A DNA stretch of 64,000 nt from Macrocystis pyrifera (Eukaryota > Sar > Phaeophyceae > Laminariales > Laminariaceae), in assembly GCA_031763025.1 (NCBI GenBank), contig JASSKH010000019.1, forward strand, positions 6,282,336-6,346,335. Reading direction: 5' to 3'. Of the stretch, positions 11,525-21,399 are shown piece by piece. Below the pieces are notes generated by a model that saw only the letters and a program-made list of their open reading frames with translations, was not told where the DNA came from and made no database searches. Numbering within the stretch: position 1 is the first letter of the stretch; each line of letters opens with the position of its first letter. Position numbers and translations under genes: made by a program.

Positions 11525-12000
11525 TGGGTCATAATCAGGCACACATGCTAAAATCAAGTAAAACACGCGTGCGACTACCTGTGTTTTCTTGTCCATGAAA
11601 ACACATTGAGGTATTTTTCTGCTCCTGAAGGTTGAGCGTGCGGCCTACAAACTCTGAATTTTGTTTTCTGTACGATATACTGTAGGTACCACGGGCTCCA
11701 CTTCCGTTCGTTTCGCCACGGCGGGGGCGCCAAGACGAGTATTTTTATGGCGCCTCCCCCCTGTTACCAGTTTGAAGACTTCTCGACCATCCTCGAACCG
11801 CCTGCTCGGCATGAAAATATCTTGCCGTACGTACCAAACCTGACACCGCTTCGACGCGGGGTGGGGCAAGCAAACTGCAGTCAGTGTGTTTGAGGTGCTG
11901 TAATACAATATTCACTCGTAAAAAAAAACAGAGTCGACATCATAACAAGTGAACGAAGCACGTCGTACACCCCAAAGAGGAGAAAGTGAAATCAGCGAAC
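11525..12000. repeat. Dispersed direct repeat D, copy 2
   Basis: Second copy of the repeat at 8,625-9,115 in the same orientation, immediately after R1 copy B. Shared landmarks are ACCACGGGCTCCACTT, GGGGGCGCCAAGACG, GCTCGGCATGAAAATATC, ACCAAACCTGACACC and ACACCCCAAAGAGGAG. Because R1 copy C elsewhere has no D sequence beside it, R1 and D are separate repeats. Confidence 0.65.
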
Positions 12001-12832
12001 CTATTTATGCAAAGGAGTTAGGGTAACATAAACTCGTCCGTACGTATTGTCCATTCATGACAATTTCCCGTTCACTTCTCAGTGCTTATTTTTCGGATAA
12101 AAATAATTGTAACGTGAAACAACGATAGCTGTGACGGCCGTCGCGAGCTATGTCGATGGCCGCAGTTTTTTTTTTTTTAATGCAAAATGTTAGATTGAAA
12201 ATTCCCCGAAATGGCCCGAATTACCCCAACGTGGGAGCCAAATGGCACCTGCGCACACGGCAGTTCTCACAGATGAAGCTGTGCTGCTGTAGTGGTGTCC
12301 AAGGGAGTGCGGGGAAGGGGTGGAACAGGAAGAGTAGAAAGGAAACCGCGGTGGACCAAAGTAGGAAGGAGATGGCAGACAGGGTAGCAAGGCACGAGAC
12401 CGACTAGGATGGATGTAGAACATGCCTATGCTATTCGCGCAGCTAACTGGTGCAGCTGGTTCGAACGTGGTCTTCCTTTGGCTTCTTTTTTCTTTTTGCG
12501 CTTAATCCTCTGTGATTTTTATTTCATTTAGTTCTCTTCCTTTCTTCTACGTCTTTTGATAAGCCTCATGAAAGGAGTCGTGTTGTGATGTGGTACGTGA
12601 GTGGGAGAGCAGTAAGGGTTCCACGGGATGATGATCCACAGAAGAAGTGTAACACAGGTGTCTGTGCTTGGTCAAACTCAGACCTAGTTCTTTTTGGAGT
12701 TCTCTTGTTTTATTGGTGCAAGGCATGCTCAAAAGGGGCAAGTGAGAAGAGTGAGGAGAGAGGGGGAGGGGGAGCACATGCTTTTTGAAGCCAGGAGAAT
12801 CCTCTGGCTTCAACCGGCTATATTCTACTGGC

Positions 12833-13098
12833 AAGGGTGCATGCGTCACCCTCACTTCAATAGTGCAATGTCCCGTAAAAGTGCATGCGTTGCCCTCAAC
12901 TTTAATAGTACAACGCCCCGTAAGGGTGCATGCGTTGCCCTCAACTCCAATAGTACAACACCCCGTAAGGGTGCATGCGTTACTCTAAGCTTCAATAGAA
13001 CAATATCCCGTAAGGGAACATACGATACTCTAAACTTTAATAGTACAACACCCCGTAAGGGTGCATGTGTTATTCTCAGCTTCAATAGTACAACCTAC
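12833..13098. repeat. Six-unit 45-bp minisatellite
   Basis: Units begin at 12,833, 12,877, 12,922, 12,967, 13,012 and 13,057. The consensus starts AAGGGTGCATGCGTT, has CAATAGTACAA in the middle and ends CACCCCGT. Because 45 is a multiple of three, frames stay open on both strands, giving a 15-residue repeat (RKGACVALNFNSTTP on the plus strand). Confidence 0.95.
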
Positions 13099-13272
13099 TA
13101 ACCTGCATATCAGATTCTACAGGTATACCAGTCTGCGTGTCTACAGATATACTAACCTGCGTGTCAACAGATATCAAATGGTAAACAGGGTACGACCCGA
13201 CTGGAACAATAATAGCCTGCGTATCTACAGATATCAAATGGTAAACGGGGTACGACCCGACTGGAACAATAA
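13099..13272. repeat. Tandem repeat with 67-bp units
   Basis: Two near-identical units contain CTACAGATATCAAATGGTAA, CGGGGTACGACCCGACTGG and AACAATAATA, preceded by shorter TACTAACCTGCGTGTC relatives. It directly follows the 45-bp array. Confidence 0.9.
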
Positions 13273-14185
13273 TATTTAACGGCCCCTACTGATGGTTGGT
13301 CCATTGACTACCAACCAAGGTACTCTATCACAGTGTGGCGTGAGTGGATGACGATCCCGCTTTTCTTGTTTCATATTGTCTGACGCCGAGGGGCGGGGCA
13401 TCGTTGACGAACGCCGGAAGGAGACGGCAGATAGGGTAGCAAGGCCCCAAGCGGATTTGGAGGGAGAACCTGGCCATGCTGCTCGGTGCCACAAACTGGT
13501 GCGGCTACCTGATGGTGCTCTGTACTTCGGTTCGCCTGTTATTCTCCTTTGGCTCTTTGTCTCACTTTGTAAGAAGAGTGGTGTGGGTGTGTTTTTTCTT
13601 TAGCACGCTATTTTCAACTGCCTGCCATATCCCCTGCGGGGAGGCAGGACAGTTTTTTTTTTCCCCCTTTTTCTCCTTCGATTTTGTTTCTTGTTTTTCG
13701 TTGTTTCCTTTCGTTTTCTCTCTTTCATGCAGAATGTATGCCTTGTCACATCCAGTATGTGGACATGGCATTGCATTGTCTACTGCTGCTGTGCTTACTG
13801 CATACGATACAATGTACTGCTGTATATCTCTGTTGCGTAGTCTTGGGACCACAGAACTTGTATCTTACTCGGCACGGACACTGGTTGTGCCGGATATCGA
13901 CGAGTCGAAAGAATGATTTAATGTGAAGGACACGCCCACCCACACAACAGCGCAATTATTGCTACCAACATACATTTGTACTGTACGTAATTTGTACAAT
14001 TGTACGATATCACACACGTTTATTACATGTGCGGTTGATATATTAGTCATGTATGCCAGGTGCAAGCTTCACTCAAGCCACACCGACATTAGTATCTTAA
14101 TCCTTTATTTTGCAGTCACGCTGAATCCACATCCAACCACGTGAAGGCCTCATGGCCTCTCTACACGCTCAAACCACATCCAGCT

Positions 14186-15018
14186 ATTGGTCTAGGATAT
14201 CATTGCCCTGCGACACGCCAGAACGAAAATTTGACGAAGATATATACCCAGTCATCGCACATGTATCTAACACCCCTCCCCCCGTTCTCACAGCCGTATA
14301 CTCCTCTGCCTCCTTCTTCGCCGCTTTCTTTTTCGTTTCCTCCTTCTACTTGTTAAACACTGCGCCGCTTTCGAACATGGAAGTCCGGCATTCGTGCGTA
14401 GCTGCTAGCGCTATCTCCTCTGCTGCCTTCATGTCGTCAGCAGTGTTCTCGCGCCGCTTGCTTCCACACCACGTTGTCTGCCGTGGCCGTGGCCTTTCGA
14501 TATGTCTCCCACTTCTTGAGATCGTCGTCCCCGAGGAATTCCACTTGTAATAACACGTCCTTGTGGGCTTCCAAGTACAACCACGTCACCCTTGGGTCGG
14601 CGAAACACTTAACTCCGTGAAGCCAAACACGGCGCAGTTAACTTCGTACTCCAACCCACTCGCTGGAAACTTGAGTTTAGACGTCTAGACTGACCTCCAT
14701 CTTACGAGTTGCTGTGATCGGGTGGTCCTCATCCTTGACGTCCGCCCCTGCTGAAGCTCTTGTGTCTTGCTCCAACGTAGCTTATAAATGCGCTGCTGTT
14801 GTACCGAGATTCCTCATCCAAAGGAGGATTACCAGCAGCAGCGTTAGCAGCACAAGCAGCAGCTGGATCGAGTTGCTGCGCAGACGCGCTTGAAACTCGT
14901 TGGCCTGCAGCGTTTCGTTGAAATGAGTCTTATTCTTCATGCGCCGAGGCATGTATGGCGCTCTCGTCTCTCCTCGGAAAACGTACGCGTGCTGGTTGCT
15001 TAAGTGAGCTCCACACAA
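14186..15018 (-). pseudogene. Decayed protein-coding remnant, unknown family
   Basis: Several strongly protein-like stretches follow one another on the minus strand. First is an ORF ending in a hydrophobic segment (IQLLLVLLTLLLVILLWM). Then come stretches containing ASGLEYEVNCAVFGFTEL, TWLYLEAHKDVLLQVEFLGD, KKWETYRKATATADNVVW and AAEEIALAATHECRTSMF, and a lysine-rich tail. They do not form one open frame, so the region is broken as read. A host pseudogene and an old element are both possible. I do not recognise the protein. Confidence 0.45.
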
Positions 15019-15157
15019 GTATGTTTGTTGTTGTATAGCAGTGGGATGTAGTACACCGAACGCCAGCTCAGTCCAGCTATGACGTCCGACTGGCGGTAAA
15101 ACAAAATATCAACTTATCTCCCGAAAATTCGTTTTTTTCTAGAAAAACAAAAGGGAA

Positions 15158-15470
15158 ATGGTTATGCGGGGGTATACCCCCGGACGTTTTAGCTGTAGGG
15201 GATAGGCAAAACTGGCCCGCGGGAGGCGTTCCCACGTGCCCCAACGGGCTCCGAATTCAATTCTGATAGGCTGGTAAGGTACCCGCAGCCCATGCCGAGC
15301 ACGCCCGCTTTTTTTCTTCTTTTCGGGCACGTTGTTGGGGCCAACTGCACCGCCGCGCTCGAGGGGTCTAACGTTTTCCCCCTTTTGACCAAGTATACCC
15401 CCCCGCAACTCTACTACATTCATATAGTACCCCCGCGTGACCATATTACCCCCCTTTGACCGAGTCCACT
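15158..15470. repeat. C/G-tract repeat cluster with inverted ends
   Basis: The left end has ATGGTTATGCGGGGGTATAC and the right end carries its inverse near 15,420-15,443 (TACCCCCGCGTGACCAT). Further inverted words, TTTGACCAAGTATACCCCC and CCCCTTTGACCGAG, follow. GGGGGTATACCCCC at about 15,171 is a perfect palindrome. It could be a small terminal-inverted-repeat element or a G-tract array. Confidence 0.45.
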
Positions 15471-16319
15471 ACCCCGCGATGAGCGCTTGTCACCGCCCGA
15501 GAAACAGGTATGAACACCTGCACACGTCACCCTATTCAGCAGCCCGAACAGCCCAAGGGCGGAGCATCCAGCTGTTGCGAGTAGCCTCCATCAAAATTTG
15601 AGGAAAAAACACCGGGCAACAAATGACATGGACAAACGTTTTTGATATTCTACGTAAATATACAAAACGTTAGAGTGGGTCGTGTGTACCAGGTCTACAG
15701 TGAGACACTGACTGCTAACTGCGGTCAGCGCAATATGAATACTAACGAAAGGACCATAACGAAAGGGAACGTTAAGGTCGAGGAGGAAATTTCTGACATG
15801 ATGACAACGCTTTTCGTACGAGAGAACCGGCGCCGCCGCTTGCTGTCTACAGTACTCGGATTGGTATGGTCTACCTTGTTGGCGGCCTCTGTTGTTATTC
15901 TTGCTTGTTTTTGGTCTGTCTGTTCTCCAGTTGTCTTCCCCCGCTATCTTCCCCCATGATACATCGAAAACGTCGGTACGTTATCCGACACTATAAAAAC
16001 CCTGACACGTGTTTCTGCAAGAGCCGAGTACTTTCCCCCCGAATTATTGAAAAAAAAGTCGAACACAGTTCGCTGTTCTAATACATGTATGGGTTTTGAC
16101 TGCAACGCGCAGAAGACCTCTAGAACCGCAGTCCGGTTTTGGGGACAAAATACTCGAAAAGCGTTAAGGTCGTACCTGCAGCAGGAGGGTCTTCCCACCC
16201 CGTCCTGCCTCCTCTTTAGCGTTATGTCTTGTCCACCCCACAGCGTCTACATTGTGTCACCTACATAGGATGACACCGCTATAATACCTGTATTTTAACT
16301 GTACAGAGACTCAAAAGAA
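15471..16319. other. Unannotated stretch
   Basis: No supported gene. A plus-strand frame at 15,642-15,959 ends in a hydrophobic segment but has no family motif. Confidence 0.3.
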
Positions 16320-16364
16320 TCAAGAAAGCTGGCCCAGGATGCATTTTACATTCATTGCAGTTCA

Positions 16365-16505
16365 CTAACGAATTCCGAGTTTTCCTGCTTAATCATGGGT
16401 GCGTTACACATTCTAGTATACTAACGATTCCCGAATTTTCTTTCATTTCAGTATACTAGCGATTCCCGAGTTTTCCTGCTGAATCTCAGCCTGCCATTCC
16501 TGTTG
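16365..16505. repeat. Repeated CGATTCCCGA segments, also at 20.05 kb
   Basis: Three tandem relatives of the form AGTATACTAACGATTCCCGA followed by a TTTTC(C/T)T run. The last continues into CTGCTGAATCTCAGCCTGCC. The same block recurs at 20,050-20,115 as TACTATCGAATCCCGAATAT and CTGCTAAATCTCAGCCTACC. AGAAAGCTGGCCCAGGATG occurs twice around it (16,325 and 16,592). Confidence 0.7.
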
Positions 16506-16659
16506 CTCTTGTTTACAATAGGAATGTCGCTATATTTCCCTGTCCTATTTCCGTGATACCAAAAGTACAAATGTTTGAACGACAAACAAGAAAGCTGGCC
16601 CAGGATGGATATTTTCTTCCAAGAATGGGTGCGTTATATGTATTACTATGACTATGTTG

Positions 16660-16795
16660 CGGCTCACCACAGGCGAGTATTTCTTTCCCTCCGGTCTTAC
16701 TTCCAGTCATGCTCTGCTCACCACAGGCGAACATTTTCTTTCCTCCAGTCTTACTTCCAGTCAGCTCGGCTCACCGCAGGCGAGTATTCTATATG
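16660..16795. repeat. 54-bp tandem repeat, 2.6 units
   Basis: Units begin at 16,661, 16,715 and 16,768, each with GCTCACC(A/G)CAGGCGA and TCTTACTTCCAGTCA. Confidence 0.9.
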
Positions 16796-16964
16796 AATTC
16801 GGTCGGGCGTGTCGTTGCGTGTCACATGCGTGATGCTGACCCCTCCGACATCTCGGTGTGATGCTGTTGTCGTCCCAGAATCATTTTCGCGTACCATTAC
16901 TGAAATTCTCCAACGAGCTAAACATGTATATATTCTTTATCGCACTACTGTTGTTGTTGTTGTT

Positions 16965-17090
16965 GTTTTCTTCACATTAAACCGTTCTTTCTACACGTCG
17001 ACATCCAGCACAACCAGTGTCCGTGCCGATTCTTCAATCCTAGAGAGATACGAGTTCTGTGGTCACAAACTGCATGGCCAACACCGGATT
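16965..17090 (-). mobile_element. LINE 3' end fragment with (CAA)n tail
   Basis: Read on the minus strand it ends in TTTAATGTGAAGAAAACAAC and further CAA units. Upstream are GTCGACGTGTAGAAAGAACG, ACACTGGTTGTGCTGG and CTGTGGTCAC-type blocks (here in inverse). Five to six CAA units at the tail give the clearest view of this family's 3' end. Confidence 0.8.
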
Positions 17091-17214
17091 TTTTTTTTTT
17101 CGTATGTACGGTGGCAACAAGCGTAATCACTCTCATGGCTATTGCTATTAATAATACCAGTAACATTGTTACTATTCATTATATATATGTATTCTTAATA
17201 CAATAGCATTTTAA

Positions 17215-18030
17215 TAGAGTGTTGTGTGATTCTCGGGTACTCTGTTTTCTTCATTTCGTCTCCCCGTGTTCAGCAAATGTACGTACCGGGTATAGTATGT
17301 ATGTGTGTATACCCATGAAGAGTACTATTAATACATACAGCAGGAAGTCACGGTCTTCTTCCTCAACTTGTTTCAATCCTTTCAAGTATCTGTCTTATAA
17401 CCTTGATCCGAGGTGGTCTTATAATATAGAGCAAGCTCTTCTGCTCCCTCCCCACTACTATGCTGTCGAGCATGCGGTCCTTTCTTTGATGCCTGCGTGT
17501 TGCTTTGGGAGAGTAGTACATATTATTTTTTTAGAGTGTATAGTGTGTATCCTGTGTTTCTCGGTTATTTGTGTTCTTGATTCCGTCTCCCCGGAATCAG
17601 CGATTGTACGTATACCACCAAGTATGTATGTATACCCATAAAGAGTACTACATACAGCAGTAGTAACCATTAACAATAGTAGTTGTGGTCTTCTGCCTCA
17701 CTACTGTTTCCAAGCCTCTCTCTGTCTTAAAACCTAGATCCGGGGTGGCCGCAGAGGAAGCTCATCTCCTCCCTCCTCACAAGAGCATTGTCAAGCATGT
17801 CATGTGCTGTGTTGAAATTTCTGCTGCAGCAACTATTAATAACAAGGTAGTATGTTCTTTTGAGTTTTTTTCCCCCCGATCTTTCGCACAATCCATTTTT
17901 TATATTCGCCCTCATTTATTTGCTCCTTTTTCTTTGCTCCCTTCTGGGAGGCGTCATATATAACCTAGATCCGGGGTCGGTCATAGAGCAGGTTCTCCCC
18001 CCGCCTCCCCGCTGTTGTGAAGTTTGCACA
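17215..18030. repeat. About 330-bp tandem array, two full units and one partial
   Basis: Units share TCTCGG, CGTCTCCCC, GTATGTATGTATACCCAT, AAGAGTACTA, CATACAGCAG, TGTCTTA(T/A)AACCT and GATCCGGGGTGG. AACCT(T/A)GATCC occurs at 17,399, 17,731 and 17,962, so the third unit is shortened. No frame is conserved across units. Confidence 0.85.
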
Positions 18031-18039
18031 CCTCGAACA

Positions 18040-19690
18040 ACGTAGCACTTAACGTTTTACGTTAATGTTAGGCGTCAGCGAAAAAAAAACGTAACATTAC
18101 GTTACTACGATAACTGCTTTCTGGATTTCGTGATAACATAGTGTTAGTGTGTTATGATATTGGCGGGCGATCGCGTAACATTAAGTTAGAGTGTCACCTT
18201 GATCTCGTACTGACCACAGTATATGTTACGGTGTTAGGGTATGCAGCCCATAGCGAGTAACACTGTGTGTTGTTAGCGGAATTCCTGGTGGCTGTCGTAA
18301 CACAGGTTGAAGGGATAACGTACATATGGTCAACCAAACGATAACAGTATATCTTTACCGTGTTAGCGGCATCAGTCCGTAGCGAGTAACCTTATGTTAG
18401 TGTGTCAGCGGGATTCTTCGTGCTGCCGTAGCACCCTTTCGACGGCCAACGTATACGGCCAAATAAACGCGTACATAACACTATGTTAGTGTGTTCGTGA
18501 AATTCCTAGAGGCTCCACAACAAATGATGCGTTTTTGGGGGGGATCTCTCCATGATATCCCCTCTTTCATGGTTTTAAAATATGGAGTTTTTTTTTTGCG
18601 TGGAAGCTATGCTATCCTCCCCCCCGGGGATACGTTGTAGATATATCCCCTACTGGGATGTCCGCGAAACTGGATAACACGGATACGCTATGTTACTCCC
18701 ACACGCCCGCTTTACCACTAACACAGGAAACACATGTTGGATCTTGGTAAAATCCAAAGGGTAACGGAGTAACATTGCGTTAGAAGGACTTCGGCCCCAA
18801 CGGTAACTCAGTAACATGGAGTTAGACTCGGATTGGTTTTTATGGTAACACGGTAACGGAATGTTACCATCATCAGATCTTCCCTGACGGTAACACCGGA
18901 ACATAATGTTGCAGACTTGCGCATTAAGGCTAACATCCTAACATAATGTTACGTATGGACCGGCTACGACTGTGACGTATCTAACGTACGTTATACCGGT
19001 AAGTGTTACGTTATCCGACCCTGAGGCAATCAGGTGGGGGGTCCAGATAACGTACCAGGTATAGTGTTAGTAGTGCTGGCCATTGCGTTGTGTCACGTTA
19101 GTGTGTTGTCTGTAACACGTTGTTATGTGTTTGTAGTGCTGGCGAACATGGTAACGTTATGTTAGGGTGTTACGTATAACATTCCTCCTAAAGGTAACAT
19201 AATGTTAGTGCGTTACGTATAACGCTGCGTCGACAATAACATTATGTTATCTTGTTATTGCGGGGGGGCATAGTAAATAGGACCAAATTTTGTTAGTATA
19301 AATATGGAAATATATGGGTGTTTGTGTATACCGTAAATCCTATTAACAATGGTCCCCCGTATTGGAAAATATGCGGATAGCGAGGCATGTTAGAGTGATA
19401 ACGTACGTGTTTGGTTACAGCCTAACACCGTGTTACGGTGTTAGTTCAAGGACTGATCACAGCATAACAAAATGTCACTGCATTAGAGCTGGACGAGACC
19501 GAGAAGCGACATAACGTCAAGGCTCGTGCACGTTCGTGGGTTTCCAGTTAACACTGTTACCGCGTTACCGTGATCGCTCCTCTACTGCTAAGACTATGTT
19601 AGTACGTTACCACGTTCCTGTGTTAGGCCCCATAAATGGATAAGTGTTATCCGAGTGTTACGCTATCCGAGGTGTGGAAGTTTGATCACT
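18040..19690. repeat. TAACA/TGTTA palindrome field
   Basis: About 1.6 kb saturated with TAAC and GTTA words, many paired into short palindromes such as TAACATAATGTTA (near 18,929 and 19,195) and TAACATTATGTTA (19,237). Local tandem arrays lie within it. One has units of about 130 bp with GCGAGTAAC, TATGTTAGTGTG and GCGG(A/G)ATTC (18,120-18,510). Another has three 42-43-bp units starting at 19,151, 19,194 and 19,236. No open frame of note crosses it. Confidence 0.85.
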
Positions 19691-20109
19691 CAAGTCCGTC
19701 AGCGATAATAATATACCAGGTAAGTGCAATAGTTGGTGTCGATGTCCATCAGCCGAGCCCCGGGTCACCAGGCGTCTGTCGCTCATTATTCTTACCTCTG
19801 ACTATTACTCATTCCCGTCGGGGATTCGTCCAACATGTGTTACGGGCCCTTGACATCGAAAACTGCCATTAAATTTGCAGTGCGGGGCCTTAAGCGTCGA
19901 CGGCGGCCGTCACGCCGCCGGCGGAAGCCCTCTTGTACATTATTATTATTATTGCTTGCCTCCCGAGAACCTAGGGTATAGATGCCGTTCCTATATAAAT
20001 CGAATGCCCTTCCGCAAATCAGTAGTATCCCTCGTACGCTTTTCTGCCATTCATTTCAGTATATACTATCGAATCCCGAATATTCCTGCTAAATCTCAGC
20101 CTACCGTTC

Positions 20110-21399
20110 TTATCGCTGTGTTTTTAGTTGACAACCTGTACTGTTGTACTCCGATTGCTACGTATGTATACCACTGTAGTTATAGCTCAGCTGTATATTC
20201 CATCACCAGGTACATGTATGTACAACAAAACATTCGTATTTATCGGTAAATACAACACCACCGGTAGTAAACTTTAATTTACCAGAAGCAACGCACAGTA
20301 TAGGCAGAGGAGACACAAAGAGAAACAAGAGACTTGAACTAGGCGGGATTTCTTGCTTAAGAAGGGGCGCGCGTTATCGACTAGTGCCAGTCAAATGACT
20401 CCCGAACTCCTATTATAATTAATATCCGCAGTCATCAATAGCTTTTCTGCGGTGCAAGGGCCTCTGAAGTGAAACCTTCCGAAGAGACAAAATTGATTCC
20501 CTGTGGTGGTAAATATACCCAGGGTAACGGTTTTTCGGACTACGCCTCCTGTTCCGTGAAGCGCAACGTGAGCTGCAATGGGTATTGCGCCCACGCACCG
20601 CAGCTTCTAGACCCCCAGAGGGCTACCGGAGGCGAGGGCTACCGGAGGCAAAACGATGCGTCAGCTACTTTCAAGTCACGCCCGAGAACCAGTTGACAAA
20701 TGTGTTCGGTGTGAAGAAAACATTTTTGTAGACCTCGAAGAAAAACAAAAAAAAAATACCCACCAGGTTTTGCTCATTCGGCCCAATATGTTCGGCGCGA
20801 AACCTCAGGTACGCTAAGCGCGACTTACGCACTCGGACCCCATTCACGATAAACAGCAATCACCTCCAATCCGAAAATGGCTTCACACAACAGCTGCGTC
20901 ATGCCCTACCGGTACCTGTTCTGCGACTGTACTTCTGGCACATCTCTTGTCATTTTTCTCTCTAGATCAGAAAAAAACGTACTTGAACAAATCAGGCGAA
21001 ACGTAAAACCGTTTTCCATGAGCGAGCGGAAGTTCCGATGGTGGCCCACAATCAAGTGGTACGCTCTTGCTGTTACCCCTTTCAAACCCGTAGTCCCTTT
21101 TGAGGGACAAGTCAAAACGGTATTGCAGTTTTAAAACGGTCAAGTGCCGAACCCCTCTTTGAGTGACCACCAGAGAAAGATGCGATGTGTTTTCATCTCT
21201 CGTCTCGCATGTGTTAAACTCATGGTCGGGACACTTTGTATACCTCGACAGTTTGCATGTTAAGTCGGTACTCGTTGGTACAAGCTTTTTTTTTTGCATG
21301 GAGATTGAAGAAGAGCAGGTTTGTTCCTTTCGCGCACGAGGAGACTAAGAGCTGAGCTCACTGGTTTTGCATCAACGATACGCCTCCCAAGTACCACAA
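20110..21399. other. Unannotated stretch
   Basis: No supported gene. A two-copy 16-bp tandem repeat (AGGGCTACCGGAGGC) lies at 20,622-20,653. A weak tRNA-like word pattern near 20,322-20,397 on the minus strand lacks a pairing T-arm and is not called. Confidence 0.35.

Larger units (their letters stand above)
12270..13940 (+). mobile_element. LINE remnant L3, split by a minisatellite-bearing insert
   Basis: Matches the end of the coding part and the 3' UTR of the LINEs at 21.4-23.7 and 35.2-36.4 kb. Landmarks are the AAACCGCGGTGGAC block, GACAGGGTAGCAAGGC, GCTGGTTCGAACGTGG, the GGCATTGCATTGTCTACTG block and the terminal GGATATCGACGAGTCGAAAG and TTTAATGTGAAG. The LINE is interrupted at roughly 12,600 and resumes near 13,340. 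The roughly 750-bp insert holds the 45-bp and 67-bp arrays. No RT motif remains. Confidence 0.7.

Noticed and set aside
12833-13098. CRISPR-like array (regular 45-bp spacing)
   Set aside because: The whole unit repeats with no unique spacers, and the window is eukaryotic. It is a minisatellite.
18040-19690. CRISPR or integron-like array in the TAACA field
   Set aside because: Units vary in length, there is no constant repeat, and no associated genes are present.
20322-20397. tRNA gene on the minus strand (TGGCACTAGTCG and GTTCAAGTC)
   Set aside because: A- and B-box words are roughly spaced, but the T-arm does not pair and no acceptor stem forms. At best a tRNA pseudogene.
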